Assembly: GCA_949788275.1 (NCBI GenBank)
Contig: OX460916.1
Span: 1,302,001-1,366,000 of the forward strand
Length of the DNA stretch: 64,000 bases
Direction: 5' to 3'
Origin: Weeksellaceae bacterium
Lineage (GTDB): Bacteria > Bacteroidota > Bacteroidia > Flavobacteriales > Weeksellaceae
Position numbers and translations under genes: made by a program. Shown in pieces: positions 62,549 through 64,000 of this stretch. The notes below the pieces were generated by a model. The model did not search any database and was not told the origin of the DNA. It saw nothing but the letters and a program-made list of their open reading frames with translations. Positions within the stretch are counted from its first letter, which is position 1, and each line of letters opens with the position of its first letter.

Positions 62549-63106
62549 ATGGAAGAAATACAAAAAACTGCAGAAATGCTCGACGAAAACATCTATTGGT
62601 CAATGGTTGAACAGTCCATTAAGAAATCAACTAACCAAGATGAACAAGAAAATTATTTAGTAACCGAAATTGAAAAATTAACGCCAACCCAAATGATTGG
62701 TTTTCGCCTGAGAACCGATAAATTATTGTACGATACTTACACTTCTGCCATGTGGTGTGCAGCCTATTTAATGAATGGTGGATGCTCTGACGATGGGTTC
62801 GAATATTTTCGAAATTGGGTAATATCTCGTGGGAAAGAGGTTTATTTAAATGCTTTAGAAAATCCTGATAGCCTTATTCTTCAAAAAGATTTTGGCGATG
62901 ATGATCTATATGATTTTGAAGGGTTTTGGTATGTGGCTCTAACCGCTTTTGAAAATAAAACCGGAGAAGAACTTTACGATTATATTGATGATTCCTTTGT
63001 GACCAATGAAGAAAATTATCCTTCGTTTGAATTTACATGGGCCGAAGAAAAGCCTGAAACGATGAAAAAACTATGCCCTCTATTGTATGAGGAATTTTGG
63101 GATTAA
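62549..63106 (+). CDS. DUF4240-type protein
   Basis: 185 residues. 'DENIYWSMVEQSIKKS', 'LYDTYTSAMWCAAYLMNGGCSDDGFEYFRNWVISRGKEVYLNALENPDSL' follow the DUF4240 pattern, a domain of unknown function often found alone in bacteria or beside WGR domains. No signal peptide; strongly acidic. Confidence 0.82.
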   Translation: MEEIQKTAEMLDENIYWSMVEQSIKKSTNQDEQENYLVTEIEKLTPTQMIGFRLRTDKLLYDTYTSAMWCAAYLMNGGCSDDGFEYFRNWVISRGKEVYLNALENPDSLILQKDFGDDDLYDFEGFWYVALTAFENKTGEELYDYIDDSFVTNEENYPSFEFTWAEEKPETMKKLCPLLYEEFWD

Positions 63107-63202
63107 AGGATTTACCCCACGATTTTCAACTCAAACATCATCTATTTTTAGGATAAAATAAATGATGTTTTATTTTACAAACTACTCGCATAAAGCGAAT
63201 TA

Positions 63203-63298
63203 TCAAAGCAATAGATCGAAAATTATAGGAATACTATAACCAATAGAAAGTCCAATGATAATCCATAGAATAATGCCTATTATTTGCTTCGTTTTCAT
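63203..63298 (-). CDS. Possible 31-residue single-span membrane peptide
   Basis: From the ATG at 63298: 'MKTKQIIGIILWIIIGLSIG', then 'YSIPIIFDLLL'. A basic start followed by an unbroken hydrophobic helix. An AGAAGG sequence lies a few bases upstream of the start, a better ribosome site than most genes here have. It is too short for standard gene finding; no homologue can be checked. Confidence 0.45.
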   Translation of the reverse strand: MKTKQIIGIILWIIIGLSIGYSIPIIFDLLL

Positions 63299-63412
63299 AC
63301 CCTTCTCTTTTACAAACGAGCAATATAAACCAAATAAATAAGGAACGAAATAGATTTATAACAAAACAATAAATCATTCGTCCATTCGTTTTTACCAATA
63401 AAGTCAGAGCCC

Positions 63413-64000
63413 ATGATTCGTTTAATCGCCCTTATCAGCTTTGTGTTTCTCTTGACGAACTGTCGAGTTCAGAAACCCAATACCATTATCACCACAGATA
63501 TTCCTAATTTCTGGGAAGCCTATGATAAAATAACATCTACACAAGACAGTATTTTACAATATAGCTATTTACAGGATCTGTATCTCCAAAAAGGAAGCGA
63601 GGGATTACAAGCTATGATGGAAGTTAGAAATTATACCCCTAAAGACTATATCCATGCGATTAATCGTTATCCTAATTTTTGGAACTCTATCCGTGCGAAT
63701 ACGTTGAAAGCAGACACCTACAGTGCAGAATTAGACCGTGGTATTGGTAAACTTAAAAAGCTATACCCTGCCTTAAAACCTGCTAAAATCTACTTTACAA
63801 TTGGGGCTCTACGGTCCAATGGAACCCTTAAGGGTAGCTTAGTCCTTATTGGCAGTGAATTGGCCATGACCGATAAAAATACCAATACCAGCGACTTTCC
63901 TACAAAAGAAGCTCTTGCTAGACGCATGTTTTTTGACACCAATCCAATTGAACATCTAGCACTCTTAAATGTTCACGAATACATTCATACTCAACAAGAA
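63413..64000 (+). CDS. Lipoprotein with HEYIH zinc-protease-like motif (cut by window edge)
   Basis: Open from the ATG at 63413 to the end of the window, 196 codons. A lipobox ends at Cys17 ('FLLTNCRVQ'). 'RYPNFWNSIRANTLKADTYSAELDRGIGKLKKLYPALKPAKIYFTIGALRSNGTL' precedes 'LLNVHEYIHTQQE', an H-E-x2-H motif that could bind zinc; the third ligand would lie outside. It resembles DUF2268-type or GldB-related lipoproteins; not certain. Confidence 0.75.
   Translation, partial: MIRLIALISFVFLLTNCRVQKPNTIITTDIPNFWEAYDKITSTQDSILQYSYLQDLYLQKGSEGLQAMMEVRNYTPKDYIHAINRYPNFWNSIRANTLKADTYSAELDRGIGKLKKLYPALKPAKIYFTIGALRSNGTLKGSLVLIGSELAMTDKNTNTSDFPTKEALARRMFFDTNPIEHLALLNVHEYIHTQQE

Overview
The window is chromosomal DNA of a low-GC member of the Bacteroidota, most likely class Flavobacteriia; I cannot name the genus. 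The grounds are promoters of the Bacteroidetes type (a -33 TTTG-like box and a -7 TAnnTTTG box, exact upstream of the his leader), a bifunctional HisB, a single-cistron long HisG, an OstA-like protein beside a Fur-family regulator, secreted proteins beginning with the flavobacterial 'QVGIGT...P.GALDI' signature, and many AT-rich intergenic regions.

Layout. 1-270 is the tail of an IS110-type transposase running in from outside. 654-2287 is xseAB (exonuclease VII). 2511-4880 holds three tandem secreted paralogues, followed by an S37-type serine peptidase (4925-6223), a small ORF whose 5' end lies inside a repeat, an aminopeptidase P, and a methyltransferase/glycosyltransferase pair. 11074-18939 holds a 1495-residue secreted protein, a small relative, and three more tandem secreted paralogues. 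The minus-strand block 22833-18971 is a Fur-family regulator, an OstA-like protein, a lipoprotein and a class-III aminotransferase. Divergent from it is a probable zinc operon (Zur, methyltransferase, ZIP transporter) with a palindromic operator at the Zur start. A complete histidine operon (hisGDCBHAFIE, 26702-33603) follows a leader peptide, HHHHFH-rich, and an attenuator. 33778-38469 is mixed: deacetylase, glycosyltransferase, AAA ATPase, hydroxyacyl-CoA dehydrogenase and an NTF2-like protein.

Iron dominates 38593-53654. A SIP-MATE-methyltransferase operon diverges from feoAB across palindromes resembling Fur boxes. Then come a membrane-anchored MutS-like protein, a four-gene siderophore ABC importer with a second siderophore-interacting reductase, a large secreted protein and ferritin. 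Next are a DinB-like protein, a TPP riboswitch in front of a PnuC/PnuT-type transporter and an acyl-CoA-dehydrogenase-like flavoprotein, small unknown genes, a tRNA-Arg, fabG, menD, a SanA-like protein, a DUF4240-type protein, a possible 31-residue membrane peptide, and the start of a lipoprotein with an HEYIH motif.

Two patterns cut across the window. At least nine copies of an interspersed intergenic repeat of about 95-125 bp, in two subfamilies, share their end motifs and differ in their loops. A short module ending in 'G.hIYDt...C...Y....W' recurs in six secreted proteins. The best-supported regulatory finding is the his attenuator, where a leader peptide, terminator and mutually exclusive antiterminator can all be read directly.
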